From positions 87,534 through 151,533 of the forward strand of contig CAUUNL010000001.1 in NCBI GenBank assembly GCA_963546405.1: 64,000 bases of DNA, read 5' to 3'. Both the position numbers and the translations under genes were made by a program. How positions within the stretch are numbered: the first letter of the stretch is position 1; each line of letters starts with the position of its first letter. Shown here piece by piece: positions 17,636 to 25,752 of this stretch. Below the pieces are notes generated by a model that was given only the letters and a program-made list of their open reading frames with translations, did no database searches and was not told where the DNA came from. Source of the DNA: Abiotrophia defectiva_A (GTDB lineage: Bacteria > Bacillota > Bacilli > Lactobacillales > Aerococcaceae).

Positions 17636-19331
17636 ATTTGTTAGTTGCCTAGCTCTGTTTGCTATCTTGTTTTTTAGTCCTATTGTCAGTGCCAAGACAG
17701 ATTTGCAGACCTATTTTATTCAGGTCACAGAAGCGACTCAGGCGCTAGAAGAGGGTGACTCCAGTCTGGCTCAGCAAAAATTAGAGGCTTTAGACAGCTC
17801 TTTTGCCAAGGAAAGCCAGGCGACTAGCCCGGCGGGTCAAGCAACTAAGTCAGCCATTGAGGCAGCTAAAGCAGACTTGACTCATGAAAATCTTGTGACC
17901 ATTTCGCGTGCGCTCTTGGCTTTCGACAAGGAACAGAATCCAGTGGATGAGTCTGCTGCTAAGACTAAGCTTGAGAAAAGAATGACGCCTCTGTTCAATC
18001 AATTAGAGACTGCCATTGCCAAGCAAGATATTGAAGCAGTTAAACTGGCTTATAAGCAGGTCAATAGTGGTTGGACTGCTAATGAAAGTATTGTTCGATC
18101 AACATCTAGCGCCCATTACAATCGAATTGAAACGGCCTTGGCCCTATTACGGGCTGCGATTGAGTTGGAGCCGGTCGATTACCAAGTTATTGAGGTCAAT
18201 AGCGATAGCTTGAAACAAGCCATTCAAGATTTTCTGACTGGCACAGAGGCTAGTGCAGTTTCAACCACAAATGGGGCTAGCTTGAAAGATGGTTTGCAAC
18301 TTTTAGATAGAGCCAAAGATGCCTTTACTAAAGGACAGACCAACCAAGCCAAGCAACTCATGCAATCCTTCATTGAACTCTGGCCCAGCATAGAGGGCGA
18401 GGTTTCGACCCGTAATTATAAACTCTACACCCGAGTTGAGCAAGAAACGCCCGTCATTATGGTTAAGGGGCAAGATCCGATTTACCAAGCCAAGCTAGAT
18501 GCCTTAATTGACGAACTTAAGCAGATTAATAAGAGTAGCCAGTATTCTTACTGGGATGTTTCACTCATTGTCTTGCGCGAAGGCTTAGAGGCTATGTTAA
18601 TCGTCTTGGCCTTGGTTGCTAGCTTGAAATCGCTCAAGGCCAAACGCCCCCTCGCTTATGTTTATGCAGGGACGGGTGCTGGACTCTTAGCAAGTATTGG
18701 CTTGGCTCTGGCATTAACAGCACTATTGCCGACTATTTTCTCAGGTGTGGCACGGGAATTAATTGAAGCAGTCACTGGCTTCTTTGCGGTGGTGACCTTA
18801 ACCCTAGTAGGGATTTGGTTACATCGGAGCTCAAGTCTAGCCTCTTGGCAAGCCTATATTGATCGCCAATTGGCAGCTTATCAAAAGAGTGGAAGACTTT
18901 GGACCCTATTTGGGGTCAGCTTTCTAGCCGTCTTCCGCGAAGGGGCAGAGACAATTCTCTTCCTAGTGGGCATTCTGCCTAAAATTTCCTTTTGGGAGAT
19001 GCTAGTCGGCATCAGCCTAGCTACATTGATTTTAAGCTTGGTCTGGTTGATTCTCAAATACCTAGCCAATCGCTTATCACTCCCATGGCTCTTTAAGATA
19101 CTCACTGTTGGGATTTACGTCTTAGCTTTCAAGATATTGGGAGTCAGCATCCATACCTTGATTGTGACACAGTACCTTCCTGCCAAGCCAATTGTATGGG
19201 GTAACCTACAGGCCATTGAATGGCTAGGTTTTTACCCAACTTGGTGGACAGTGGCTAGCCAGGCTTTTTATCTTTTGGTCTTGCTGCTCATCTTCTTTCG
19301 AGTGTCGAAAGGGGAGAAGTCAGGTGAATGA
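17604..19331 (+). CDS. efeU: FTR1-family iron permease EfeU with N-terminal extracellular domain
   Basis: High-affinity iron permease. Residues 1-30 form a signal or anchor segment. About 270 residues of helical extracellular domain follow. A seven-helix FTR1 domain then carries both REGxE iron-binding motifs: LREGLEAMLIVLAL and FREGAETILFLVG. At 575 residues it is longer than the 280-residue E. coli type because of the N-terminal domain, as in other Firmicutes. The start is uncertain: GTG 17604 (GGGAG 9 nt upstream) or TTG 17613 (AGAGGG 8 nt upstream). It overlaps efeB and also tatC, so all five genes are coupled. Confidence 0.92.
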   Translation: MAILVKAYLNRFVSCLALFAILFFSPIVSAKTDLQTYFIQVTEATQALEEGDSSLAQQKLEALDSSFAKESQATSPAGQATKSAIEAAKADLTHENLVTISRALLAFDKEQNPVDESAAKTKLEKRMTPLFNQLETAIAKQDIEAVKLAYKQVNSGWTANESIVRSTSSAHYNRIETALALLRAAIELEPVDYQVIEVNSDSLKQAIQDFLTGTEASAVSTTNGASLKDGLQLLDRAKDAFTKGQTNQAKQLMQSFIELWPSIEGEVSTRNYKLYTRVEQETPVIMVKGQDPIYQAKLDALIDELKQINKSSQYSYWDVSLIVLREGLEAMLIVLALVASLKSLKAKRPLAYVYAGTGAGLLASIGLALALTALLPTIFSGVARELIEAVTGFFAVVTLTLVGIWLHRSSSLASWQAYIDRQLAAYQKSGRLWTLFGVSFLAVFREGAETILFLVGILPKISFWEMLVGISLATLILSLVWLILKYLANRLSLPWLFKILTVGIYVLAFKILGVSIHTLIVTQYLPAKPIVWGNLQAIEWLGFYPTWWTVASQAFYLLVLLLIFFRVSKGEKSGE

Positions 19332-20061
19332 TAGCAAGCAACTCAGTCTAGTAGGGCATTTGGCAGAATTTAGATCCCGCTTGATTGTTTCTCTTATCTG
19401 GTTTGTTCTTTGGTTTTGCCTTGGGATTTTCTTAGTAGATCCTTTTTATCATTTAGTGACGCAATTTCTGGACCAGCCGCTCTTAGCCTTGGGACCTAAT
19501 GAAATTCTCTGGCTCTATGTTAAAGTGGCTAGTTTGGTGGCCTTAAGCACCAGCCTGCCTTTTGTTAGCTATCAGATCTGGGCCTATGTTAAACCAGCCC
19601 TTAAGCAAGAGGAGCTACGTGCCATTTATTGGTACTTGCCAGCTGTCTTTCTTTGCTTTATCATGGGATTAGCTTTTGGCTTTTATCTGGTAGCTCCGGC
19701 CTTGTTACAAGTGCTCTTGAATTGGAGTCAAGAACTCTTTGAAACGCGTCTGACAGTTGGAAATTATTTGGATTTTATCTTTGGCGTGACCTTGCCATTA
19801 GGCTTTCTTTTTGAAATGCCGGTCTTAGTCGCTTTTTTGACCCATATAGGCTTGCTATCACCTAAGTGGTTGAGCGCCTATCGTCGCTATGCCTACTTTG
19901 TGCTCTTGGTATTGGCTGTTGTCTTAACGCCAGCTGATTTTGTCAGCGACTTGGCCATGTTGGTCCCTCTAGTGGGCCTTTATGAAATGAGTATTCTAAT
20001 TAGCCATTGGATTTTGTATCGTAAGAGAAGAGGAGGGAAACATGATGGGATTACTTCGTGA
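19324..20061 (+). CDS. tatC: Tat translocase subunit TatC
   Basis: Receptor subunit of the twin-arginine translocase, binding the RR signal of EfeB. Six predicted transmembrane helices. The family motifs HLAEFRSRL near the N-terminus, PFVSYQIWAYVKPAL, FGFYLVAPALL and FEMPVL are intact. It is 245 residues long. The GTG start lies inside the last codons of efeU (8-nt overlap) behind GGGGAGAAG. Lactobacillales often lack Tat; when present it is commonly tied to an efe locus, as here. Confidence 0.96.
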   Translation: MNDSKQLSLVGHLAEFRSRLIVSLIWFVLWFCLGIFLVDPFYHLVTQFLDQPLLALGPNEILWLYVKVASLVALSTSLPFVSYQIWAYVKPALKQEELRAIYWYLPAVFLCFIMGLAFGFYLVAPALLQVLLNWSQELFETRLTVGNYLDFIFGVTLPLGFLFEMPVLVAFLTHIGLLSPKWLSAYRRYAYFVLLVLAVVLTPADFVSDLAMLVPLVGLYEMSILISHWILYRKRRGGKHDGITS

Positions 20062-20227
20062 TATTGGGGCGCCAGGCTTAATTTTGATTGTCTTAGGTGC
20101 GCTCTTGATTTTTGGTCCTAAACGATTACCAGAGCTAGGAGAGTCTATTGGTAAAATGTTTGTGTCATTCAAACGTACCGTCCACGAACTGACGGATGAG
20201 GATAAGAAGCAAGAAAAAGATCAATAG
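20042..20227 (+). CDS. tatA: Tat translocase pore subunit TatA
   Basis: 61-residue protein with one N-terminal transmembrane helix, the FGPKRLPELGESIGK hinge and amphipathic helix, and a charged tail (DEDKKQEKDQ): the minimal TatA plan that also serves the TatB role in Gram-positive TatAC systems. It overlaps tatC by 20 nt and has AGGAGGG before the ATG. Last gene of the efe-tat unit. Confidence 0.95.
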   Translation: MMGLLRDIGAPGLILIVLGALLIFGPKRLPELGESIGKMFVSFKRTVHELTDEDKKQEKDQ

Positions 20228-20238
20228 TTTGTGATAAG

Positions 20239-20268
20239 AAGAGAGGAGCTAATCTCCTCTTTTGTTTT
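20239..20268 (+). terminator. Intrinsic terminator of the efe-tat operon
   Basis: AGAGGAG pairs with CTCCTCT around CTAAT, extended by A-T and G-T pairs, followed by TTTGTTTT. Confidence 0.8.
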
Positions 20269-20334
20269 GGTACAGATAGTAAAACTGTTTTATCTTATGT
20301 GTAGAACAGCTGAGTTTATCGGTATTTATTGAGC

Positions 20335-20370
20335 AGAACAGTTGAAAGTAACTGTTCTAGATGCTAGAAT
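20335..20370 (+). promoter_or_regulatory. Promoter with overlapping perfect palindromic operator, amino-acid ABC transporter
   Basis: Promoter TTGAAA (20342), 17-nt spacer, TAGAAT (20365) with extended TGC. A perfect 9-bp inverted repeat AGAACAGTT-N6-AACTGTTCT (20335-20358) covers the -35 and half the spacer, the place for a repressor. Related half-motifs occur at 20283 (AACTGTT) and 20303 (AGAACAGCT). The cognate regulator is not recognisable. Confidence 0.7.
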
Positions 20371-20402
20371 GAAATCAAATCTTAAAACCTAGGAGGTTTA
20401 TT

Positions 20403-21296
20403 ATGGTGAATGTGAAATGGAAGAAACTTGTGGCTGCTGCTAGCCTGATTACTTTAGGGGGAGCTTTATTGGCGCCAGCGCACCAAGTAAGCGCAGCGGA
20501 TGAGTCTTGGGATCGCATCCAAAAATCAGGTAAAATTGTGGTGGCAACTTCAGGGGCTTACTACCCATCAACTTTCCACTCAGAAGTAGAGGGTAAAGAT
20601 GTTTTAACTGGGTATGATATTGAAATCTTGCGCAAGGTTGCTGAAAAATTAAACCTTGAACTCGAATTTAAGGAAATGAACACAGATGGCATGTTAACAG
20701 CCATTAAGTCAGGTCAAGCGGATATTGTCGCCAACGACTACGACATCACACCTAAACGTGAAAAAGAATTCCTTTTCTCAACACCAATTAAATATAGCTT
20801 CGGTTCTATCGTAGTTCGTGAATCAGACGACTCTGGTATTAAATCCTTGGATGATTTCAAAGGTAAGAAGGCGGCTGGGGAAGCGACTACCAAATACATG
20901 GCCATTGCTGAAGCAAAAGGTGCGGAAGCTGTTACCTATGACAATGGTACCTTAGAACAATACATTGCAGATATCCACAATGGCCGGACTGACTTCATTC
21001 CAAACGATTACTATGTGCAAACAATTGCCATCAAGAATGCTAACAAACTCTTCCCAGACTTCAAGACTAAGGTAGGGAATGTCTTCTATAACCCAAGTAA
21101 GGCAGCTTTCGTACTTAACAAGGAATCTGTGACCTTACAAGAGAAAATCAACCAAGTCTTAGAAGAAATGCGTAAAGACGGTTCCTTGGCAGAGCTTTCT
21201 AAGAAGTTCTATGAAGGGGAAGATGTCTCAACCGAGAAGGAAGAAATCGGTGGCAAGAAACTAAAAGATCTACCTGTAGTGGAAGTGGATCGTTAA
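20403..21296 (+). CDS. Polar amino-acid ABC transporter, substrate-binding protein
   Basis: Family 3 solute-binding protein. A signal peptide of about 31 residues ends QVSA-ADE; there is no lipobox cysteine, which is unusual for a Gram-positive binding protein. Motifs include GKIVVATSGAYYPSTF, LTGYDIEILRKVAEKL, the ligand-site DIVANDYDIT and a C-terminal LAELSKKFYEG. The specificity resembles the cystine/glutamine/polar group but cannot be fixed by eye. AGGAGG precedes the ATG. The permease gene follows after 1 nt; no ATPase gene is adjacent. Confidence 0.88.
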   Translation: MVNVKWKKLVAAASLITLGGALLAPAHQVSAADESWDRIQKSGKIVVATSGAYYPSTFHSEVEGKDVLTGYDIEILRKVAEKLNLELEFKEMNTDGMLTAIKSGQADIVANDYDITPKREKEFLFSTPIKYSFGSIVVRESDDSGIKSLDDFKGKKAAGEATTKYMAIAEAKGAEAVTYDNGTLEQYIADIHNGRTDFIPNDYYVQTIAIKNANKLFPDFKTKVGNVFYNPSKAAFVLNKESVTLQEKINQVLEEMRKDGSLAELSKKFYEGEDVSTEKEEIGGKKLKDLPVVEVDR

Positions 21297-21297
21297 G

Positions 21298-21987
21298 ATG
21301 ACCCATTTGCTCTTGACTATCAAGTGGCACTATATCTTTAATCCAGAATTGGCGCTCAAAGGCTTGCCAACGGTACTACAAGGTCTAGGCAATACGCTGA
21401 CTTTGTCTTTAGCTAGTTTTCTCTTAGCCACGCTTGGAGGACTTTGCCTAGCACTCTTGCGTTTAGCGCCTTTGCGTGGCTTACGCGCTATTGCAATTGC
21501 CTATATTTCCTTTTTCCGTGGGGTGCCACTTCTAGTTACTTTGTTCTTTATCTATTATGGCCTACCACTAATGGGAATTGTCATGTCGGCCTTTACAGCT
21601 GCTATTTTGGGTCTGTCCATTACGGCCTCTGCCTATACTGCTGAAATTATTCGTGCTGGTATTGAAGGTGTGGAAAAAGGCCAGTGGGAAGCGGCCTTTG
21701 CTGTCGGTCTGAGCTATCGACAATCACTTCGCTATGTGGTGATACCTCAAGCTACACGACTAGCCATTCCCCCCTTATCCAATGTTATGCTAGATTTGGT
21801 TAAGTCCTCTTCAATTGCCGCCATTATTAGTGTACCAGAGATATTCCAGAAGGCTAAAGTAGTGGGAGCCTCAGAACATGACTTCATGACCATGTATATC
21901 TTGGTAGCAGTCATCTATTGGTTAATTTGTACGGCATATTCCTTGGTTCAAGCCAAGTTAGAACGTCGATTTGCCCTAGATATTTAA
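21298..21987 (+). CDS. Polar amino-acid ABC transporter, permease
   Basis: HisM/GlnP/TcyB-type inner-membrane permease of 229 residues with about five transmembrane helices. The ATPase-contact EAA loop is EAAFAVGLSYRQSLRYVVIPQATRLAIPPL. The N-terminal FRGVPLLVTLFFIYYGLP is typical of the family. It forms a unit with the preceding binding protein, and a terminator follows directly. The ATP-binding subunit must be encoded elsewhere, perhaps shared with another system. Confidence 0.9.
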   Translation: MTHLLLTIKWHYIFNPELALKGLPTVLQGLGNTLTLSLASFLLATLGGLCLALLRLAPLRGLRAIAIAYISFFRGVPLLVTLFFIYYGLPLMGIVMSAFTAAILGLSITASAYTAEIIRAGIEGVEKGQWEAAFAVGLSYRQSLRYVVIPQATRLAIPPLSNVMLDLVKSSSIAAIISVPEIFQKAKVVGASEHDFMTMYILVAVIYWLICTAYSLVQAKLERRFALDI

Positions 21988-21992
21988 TGAAA

Positions 21993-22035
21993 TATAGAGA
22001 AAGAGTCCCTTAGTTTTAAGGGGCTCTTTTCTATA
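21993..22035 (+). terminator. Intrinsic terminator after the amino-acid permease
   Basis: Long imperfect stem (arms AAAGAGTCCCTTA and TTAAGGGGCTCTTT, extended by ATAGA/TCTAT), with TTTT inside the 3' arm. Confidence 0.75.
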
Positions 22036-22057
22036 GATGATGAGGGGGTTGCTTGAA

Positions 22058-22086
22058 TTGAAAAGTCTGATTGAAAGTGCTAGACT
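22058..22086 (+). promoter_or_regulatory. Promoter of the two-membrane-protein unit
   Basis: TTGAAA, a 17-nt spacer, then TAGACT with an extended TGC. It places the start of transcription near 22093 and favours ATG 22118 as initiator of the first gene. Confidence 0.6.
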
Positions 22087-22117
22087 TAAAGTAAAGAGGA
22101 AAGAGGTAAAGGCAGCT

Positions 22118-22489
22118 ATGGGCAATAAGCAGCAAAAAAAGGCAGTAAGGTTTGGTTGGCCTGTAGACCGCAAAATTCCTCGTAATTCCAGAGAATGGGC
22201 GATGTTTTGGTTATCAATTGCCTTGACACTGGTCATAAGTTGGGCTTTCTATCTCAGTCGTTGGCCCGTTCCAGTCAGGAAGGTACATTTTATTTTCCAT
22301 GACGATGTAAACTGCCTGATGGACTTAAAGATGCTTGAGTCAGATTCTTTCAGCTATCTATTGACTCTTATAGCGGTCCTAATTGTTATTTTCATTTTTT
22401 ATATGGTGACATCCCATCTAATCTATTTAGCCTTTGATATATGGCAGACAATTAAGGGAAAAACTAGAAAGGAGGGCAAGACATGGTAA
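22118..22489 (+). CDS. Small two-helix membrane protein, unknown function
   Basis: I do not recognise a family. 123 residues: a basic N-terminus, a first hydrophobic helix (about 35-52), a roughly 40-residue loop containing HFIFHDDVNCLMD, a second helix (about 83-103) and a basic tail. ATG 22118 was chosen over an in-frame ATG at 22037 because a good promoter lies between them. It overlaps the next gene by 7 nt. The neighbour has the same architecture, so the pair may form a hetero-oligomer or come from an old duplication; this is inference. Confidence 0.6.
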   Translation: MGNKQQKKAVRFGWPVDRKIPRNSREWAMFWLSIALTLVISWAFYLSRWPVPVRKVHFIFHDDVNCLMDLKMLESDSFSYLLTLIAVLIVIFIFYMVTSHLIYLAFDIWQTIKGKTRKEGKTW

Positions 22490-22896
22490 AACGACCCAAC
22501 CACAGAAAAAATAAGAATAAAAAGAAGCGAACCCGAATTCCTAGTCGCGAGCGACACTATTTGAGCTTTAAGGAAAAGTCTGTCCTCCAAATCATCGCCT
22601 TACTGATTGTAATAGGCTTTATCGCCATTGCTTATATGATGGATATTCGGTTGCTGGCCTCTGCTAGCTCCCCTGGACTTAGCCTTAGAAGAACCTTGTC
22701 TTGGGAAAGCGTCCAAGTACTAACTAACTTTTCAGATTTTAAGACTTGGCTCTTTGGTATTCAGGCTTTAATTGTGATCTTACTTATCTTTGCTTTTTTC
22801 GTGACGATTTGCAACTTCTGGGTTCAATGGACCTGGCATGAGTTACGCACCCTCTTTTTCTCCCAATACCAAGGTCAGGAAGAGGTGGAGGCATGA
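22483..22896 (+). CDS. Small two-helix membrane protein, unknown function
   Basis: No family recognised. 137 residues: a strikingly basic N-terminal 25 residues (many Lys/Arg/Asn), helix at about 35-53, an extracytoplasmic loop of about 35 residues with SPGLSLRRTLSW, a second helix at about 90-112 and a tail with WVQWTWHEL. AAAGGAGGG precedes the ATG. It overlaps both neighbours (7 nt upstream, 4 nt downstream), so it is coupled to the methyltransferase gene. The basic tail could bind nucleic acid or phospholipid headgroups, which is speculative. Confidence 0.65.
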   Translation: MVKRPNHRKNKNKKKRTRIPSRERHYLSFKEKSVLQIIALLIVIGFIAIAYMMDIRLLASASSPGLSLRRTLSWESVQVLTNFSDFKTWLFGIQALIVILLIFAFFVTICNFWVQWTWHELRTLFFSQYQGQEEVEA

Positions 22897-23645
22897 CCTT
22901 GATTGTCACAACGGCTATTGACAAAGAGTCAAGCTTAGTAAAGCGCGCCCAGGAGTTGGCCCAACTATACGGTGGAATCTATCAAGACCGTGGTAAGCGT
23001 ACCATGAAGCAAATCTATTGCCAGGCAGAGGGTGCCTTAGTCCTTAACAAGAATGAGTTAATCTACTATGATGCGGAGGGTCAGAAACTATTTTTCCATC
23101 CCAATACTGCCTGGCTCAGGGCACTTAACGGCCGCGACCCTTTGTTGGAAGCCCTAGCTTGTCCAACTGGCGCTAGTGTCCTGGATGCCACCATGGGGAT
23201 GGCCAGTGACAGCCTGGTGATGCAGTATTTTGGCTACCAGGTCACTGCTTTGGAGTCTAATCCCTTGGTGCATTTGATTGTTAGCGATGGACTGTCTCGT
23301 TTTGTTATGGAAGATAGTCGTTTTACTCAGGCTATGAGAGACTTGGTGACTTACTGTCAGGATTATCAAACCTATCTTGCTCAAGCAAAAGATAAGAGTA
23401 TAGACTGTGTCTACTTTGACCCTATGTTCAAGGTGGGAATCGAAGAATCAAAGAATCTAGATGGTATTCGCCTCTTAGCTAATCGGCAACCCTTGACTGA
23501 AGAAACTTTGGATCAGGCTAAGCGGGTGGCAAGACACCGTATCGTTGTTAAAGCCCACTATCAAGACCCTATTTTTGAAGACTTAGGTCTGACACGTATC
23601 AAACGACCTAATACCAAATTCCATTATGGCTACTACCAATGTTAG
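22893..23645 (+). CDS. Class I SAM-dependent methyltransferase (RsmJ/YpiP-like)
   Basis: 250-residue methyltransferase resembling the SAM_MT family containing E. coli RsmJ (16S rRNA m2G1516) and Bacillus YpiP. The SAM-binding region VLDATMGMASDSLVMQYFG, the acidic strand end ALESNP and the catalytic-type motif VYFDPMF are present. The N-terminus (IVTTAIDKESSLVKRAQELA) is the usual YpiP-like start. It overlaps the preceding gene by an ATGA. The target is not determined by sequence. Confidence 0.82.
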   Translation: MTLIVTTAIDKESSLVKRAQELAQLYGGIYQDRGKRTMKQIYCQAEGALVLNKNELIYYDAEGQKLFFHPNTAWLRALNGRDPLLEALACPTGASVLDATMGMASDSLVMQYFGYQVTALESNPLVHLIVSDGLSRFVMEDSRFTQAMRDLVTYCQDYQTYLAQAKDKSIDCVYFDPMFKVGIEESKNLDGIRLLANRQPLTEETLDQAKRVARHRIVVKAHYQDPIFEDLGLTRIKRPNTKFHYGYYQC

Positions 23646-23656
23646 GAGGAGATTTT

Positions 23657-24409
23657 ATGAAACAATTAGTTTTAATTCGTCATGGCGAAAGTGAGTGGAA
23701 CCGGCTTAACCTCTTTACAGGTTGGACGGATGTAGAACTGACCGACAAAGGTTTGGCTGAAGCACATGAAGCAGGGCGCCAGCTCAAGGCAGCAGGCTTT
23801 GACTTTGATTTAGCCTATACAAGCTATCTTAAACGGGCCATTCACACATTGGATGCCGTTCTGACTGAGCTAGACCGGTCTTGGCTGCCAGTCCATAAGG
23901 CTTGGCAGTTAAATGAGCGCCATTATGGCGCCCTACAAGGCTTGAATAAGGTTGAGACGGCAGAAAAATATGGCGAAGAGCAGGTTAAAATCTGGCGCCG
24001 CTCGTTTGATGTATTACCACCAAGCCTAGAAGCTAGTGATAATCGTAATCCACGTTTGCAAGACCAATACCGACGTGTGCCTACAGAGGAAAGTCTGCCG
24101 TTGGCGGAAAGTCTTGCAACTACCATCGAGCGGGTTGTCCCTTACTTTGAAACAGTGATTCGGCCACAAATGGCAGAAGGACAGCGCATCATTATTGTCG
24201 CACACGGTAATTCACTTCGAGCGCTCGTTAAGTATTTTGATAAATTAAGCTCAGATCAGATTATGGAAGTGAATATTCCGACAGGTGTACCACTTGTTTA
24301 TGAATTTGATGACAACTTCCAAGCTATTAAACATTATTACCTAGGTGACCAAGAAGCCTTGGCAGCTAAAATGTCTGCCGTCGCTAACCAAGGTAAGCTT
24401 GCCCATTAA
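23657..24409 (+). CDS. gpmA: 2,3-bisphosphoglycerate-dependent phosphoglycerate mutase
   Basis: Glycolytic interconversion of 3- and 2-phosphoglycerate through a phosphohistidine. RHGESEWN near the N-terminus holds the catalytic His, ERHYGALQGLNK follows, and the second His is in VAHGNSLRALVKY. It is 250 residues long. The ATG at 23657 lies behind TTAGGAGGAG, which overlaps the end of the methyltransferase gene; the in-frame ATG at 23639 would place the start inside that gene. Confidence 0.97.
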   Translation: MKQLVLIRHGESEWNRLNLFTGWTDVELTDKGLAEAHEAGRQLKAAGFDFDLAYTSYLKRAIHTLDAVLTELDRSWLPVHKAWQLNERHYGALQGLNKVETAEKYGEEQVKIWRRSFDVLPPSLEASDNRNPRLQDQYRRVPTEESLPLAESLATTIERVVPYFETVIRPQMAEGQRIIIVAHGNSLRALVKYFDKLSSDQIMEVNIPTGVPLVYEFDDNFQAIKHYYLGDQEALAAKMSAVANQGKLAH

Positions 24410-24416
24410 GCAGTTG

Positions 24417-24449
24417 AAGGATTGGACTGAGGTGCCAATCCTTTTTTTG
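24417..24449 (+). terminator. Intrinsic terminator after gpmA
   Basis: Perfect 9-bp stem AAGGATTGG / CCAATCCTT with a 9-nt loop and a T-run. Confidence 0.9.
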
Positions 24450-24451
24450 AC

Positions 24452-24479
24452 TTGCAATCTGGCTGAAAAAGCGTAAACT
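24452..24479 (+). promoter_or_regulatory. Promoter of lrgAB
   Basis: TTGCAA, a 16-nt spacer, then TAAACT. Transcription would start near 24486. Confidence 0.5.
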
Positions 24480-24506
24480 TGTATTGTGAGAAAGGGAGGA
24501 TTCATT

Positions 24507-24902
24507 GTGAAACTTTATGTCCAGTTCATGATTATTGTTTTATTAGCCTTTATAGGAGAGGGGATTTCGACTTATTTTCAATTACCGATTCCTGGCTCTA
24601 TTTTGGGCTTAATCCTCCTATTTTTTGCCCTTGAATTCAAGCTGCTACGTTTGCGTCATGTCAATGCAGTAGGTAATTTTCTCTTGGCCAATATGACCAT
24701 TCTCTTTTTGCCAGCAGCAGTCGGGATTATGGACCGTTATGAGGTCATTGCGCCATTTCTAGGGCCTATTGTGCTTATCATAGTAGGGGCCATTGTGCTT
24801 AATATTGTGGTCATTGCCTTAGTAGTTAATTATGTTAAGAACCGTTATGAAGGCAACTACGAGGACCGCTTTGTCGATGACTTTACTGAGGAGGTAAACT
24901 AA
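24507..24902 (+). CDS. lrgA: Holin-like LrgA/CidA family protein
   Basis: Four-helix membrane protein with the LrgA/CidA signature (LPIPGSILGLILLF, then FLLANMTILFLPAAVGIMDR). 131 residues from the GTG at 24507, which has GGGAGG 7 nt upstream. Family members influence autolysis and, in several bacteria, pyruvate or lactate uptake; with pflBA in this genome the pyruvate role is plausible but not shown. lrgB begins at the next base after its stop. No LytSR two-component genes are nearby. Confidence 0.9.
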   Translation: MKLYVQFMIIVLLAFIGEGISTYFQLPIPGSILGLILLFFALEFKLLRLRHVNAVGNFLLANMTILFLPAAVGIMDRYEVIAPFLGPIVLIIVGAIVLNIVVIALVVNYVKNRYEGNYEDRFVDDFTEEVN

Positions 24903-25604
24903 GTGTCTGCTAATTTTTGGGAGAATCCCTTATTTGGTCTTGGACTATCCATTCTAGCTTACTATCTTGGTATGCGACTCAATCGACGTTGGCCTCATCC
25001 ATTGACGACGCCACTGCTGATTGCGACTATCTTAATTATTGTAGTACTCAAGCTAAGCGGCATTCCTTATCACGCTTATTACGTGGGAGGCAGTTATCTT
25101 AACACCTTGATTGTGCCTTCAACAGTAGCATTGGGCATTCCGCTTTATAAAACCTTCCACTTGATGAAACACCATATACGCAGTATTCTCTTAGGGACTT
25201 CAATTGCGGTGTTAATTAATACGACATTTACTGCGCTCCTTGCCAAGCTTTTTGGTATGGATTTCTTCCTAGCCATTTCGCTTTTCCCTAAATCAGTCAC
25301 GACCGCTATGGCGGTGGGAATTATTGACAAGATGCAAGGCATGACAACCGTGACCTTAGTGGTTGTAGTGGCTACTGGGATTTTGACAAGCGTTCTAGGG
25401 CCTGTTGTTTTAAAAGTATTGAAGATTGATGACCATGTAGCAGTTGGGCTAGCCCTAGGCGGAACGGGACACGCGGTGGGGACCGGGACAGCCTTCAAAT
25501 ATGGTCAAGTCGCAGGCGCCATGGCAGGACTGGCAATTGGTGTGACGGGTTTACTCTATGTCTTTATTAGCCCATTGATTGCGGCACTTATCTTGGCAAA
25601 CTAA
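24903..25604 (+). CDS. lrgB: LrgB/CidB/YohK family membrane protein
   Basis: Partner of LrgA: multi-helix membrane protein of 233 residues with the conserved SVTTAMAVGI, GILTSVLGPVVLK and GTGHAVGTGTAFK elements. GTG start directly abutting the lrgA stop, so the pair is translationally coupled. Together they are assigned to the antiholin-like/pyruvate-transport LrgAB class. Confidence 0.93.
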   Translation: MSANFWENPLFGLGLSILAYYLGMRLNRRWPHPLTTPLLIATILIIVVLKLSGIPYHAYYVGGSYLNTLIVPSTVALGIPLYKTFHLMKHHIRSILLGTSIAVLINTTFTALLAKLFGMDFFLAISLFPKSVTTAMAVGIIDKMQGMTTVTLVVVVATGILTSVLGPVVLKVLKIDDHVAVGLALGGTGHAVGTGTAFKYGQVAGAMAGLAIGVTGLLYVFISPLIAALILAN

Positions 25605-25614
25605 TAGAGCGATT

Positions 25615-25645
25615 TAAATCCTAGTGCTACAAGTACTAGGATTTA
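25615..25645 (+). terminator. Terminator-like hairpin after lrgB
   Basis: Perfect 11-bp stem TAAATCCTAGT / ACTAGGATTTA with a 9-nt loop; only a weak GTTGTT tract follows. Confidence 0.65.
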
Positions 25646-25669
25646 GTTGTTAAGGAGAAGGGATTTTGA

Positions 25670-25725
25670 TTGACAAACTGAACTTTCTATTTTACAATAT
25701 GAATGAACACAAAATATATTCACTC
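25670..25725 (+). promoter_or_regulatory. tetR promoter and operator
   Basis: Promoter TTGACA, 17-nt spacer, TACAAT (25693). Two bases later comes a 25-bp near-palindrome, GAATGAA-N11-TTCACTC (25701-25725), over the transcription start. The same 25-bp site follows the -10 of the next gene (26346), which points to a shared TetR operator. Confidence 0.8.
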
Positions 25726-25752
25726 AACTATTTAAAAGGAGGCAAGATAGCT

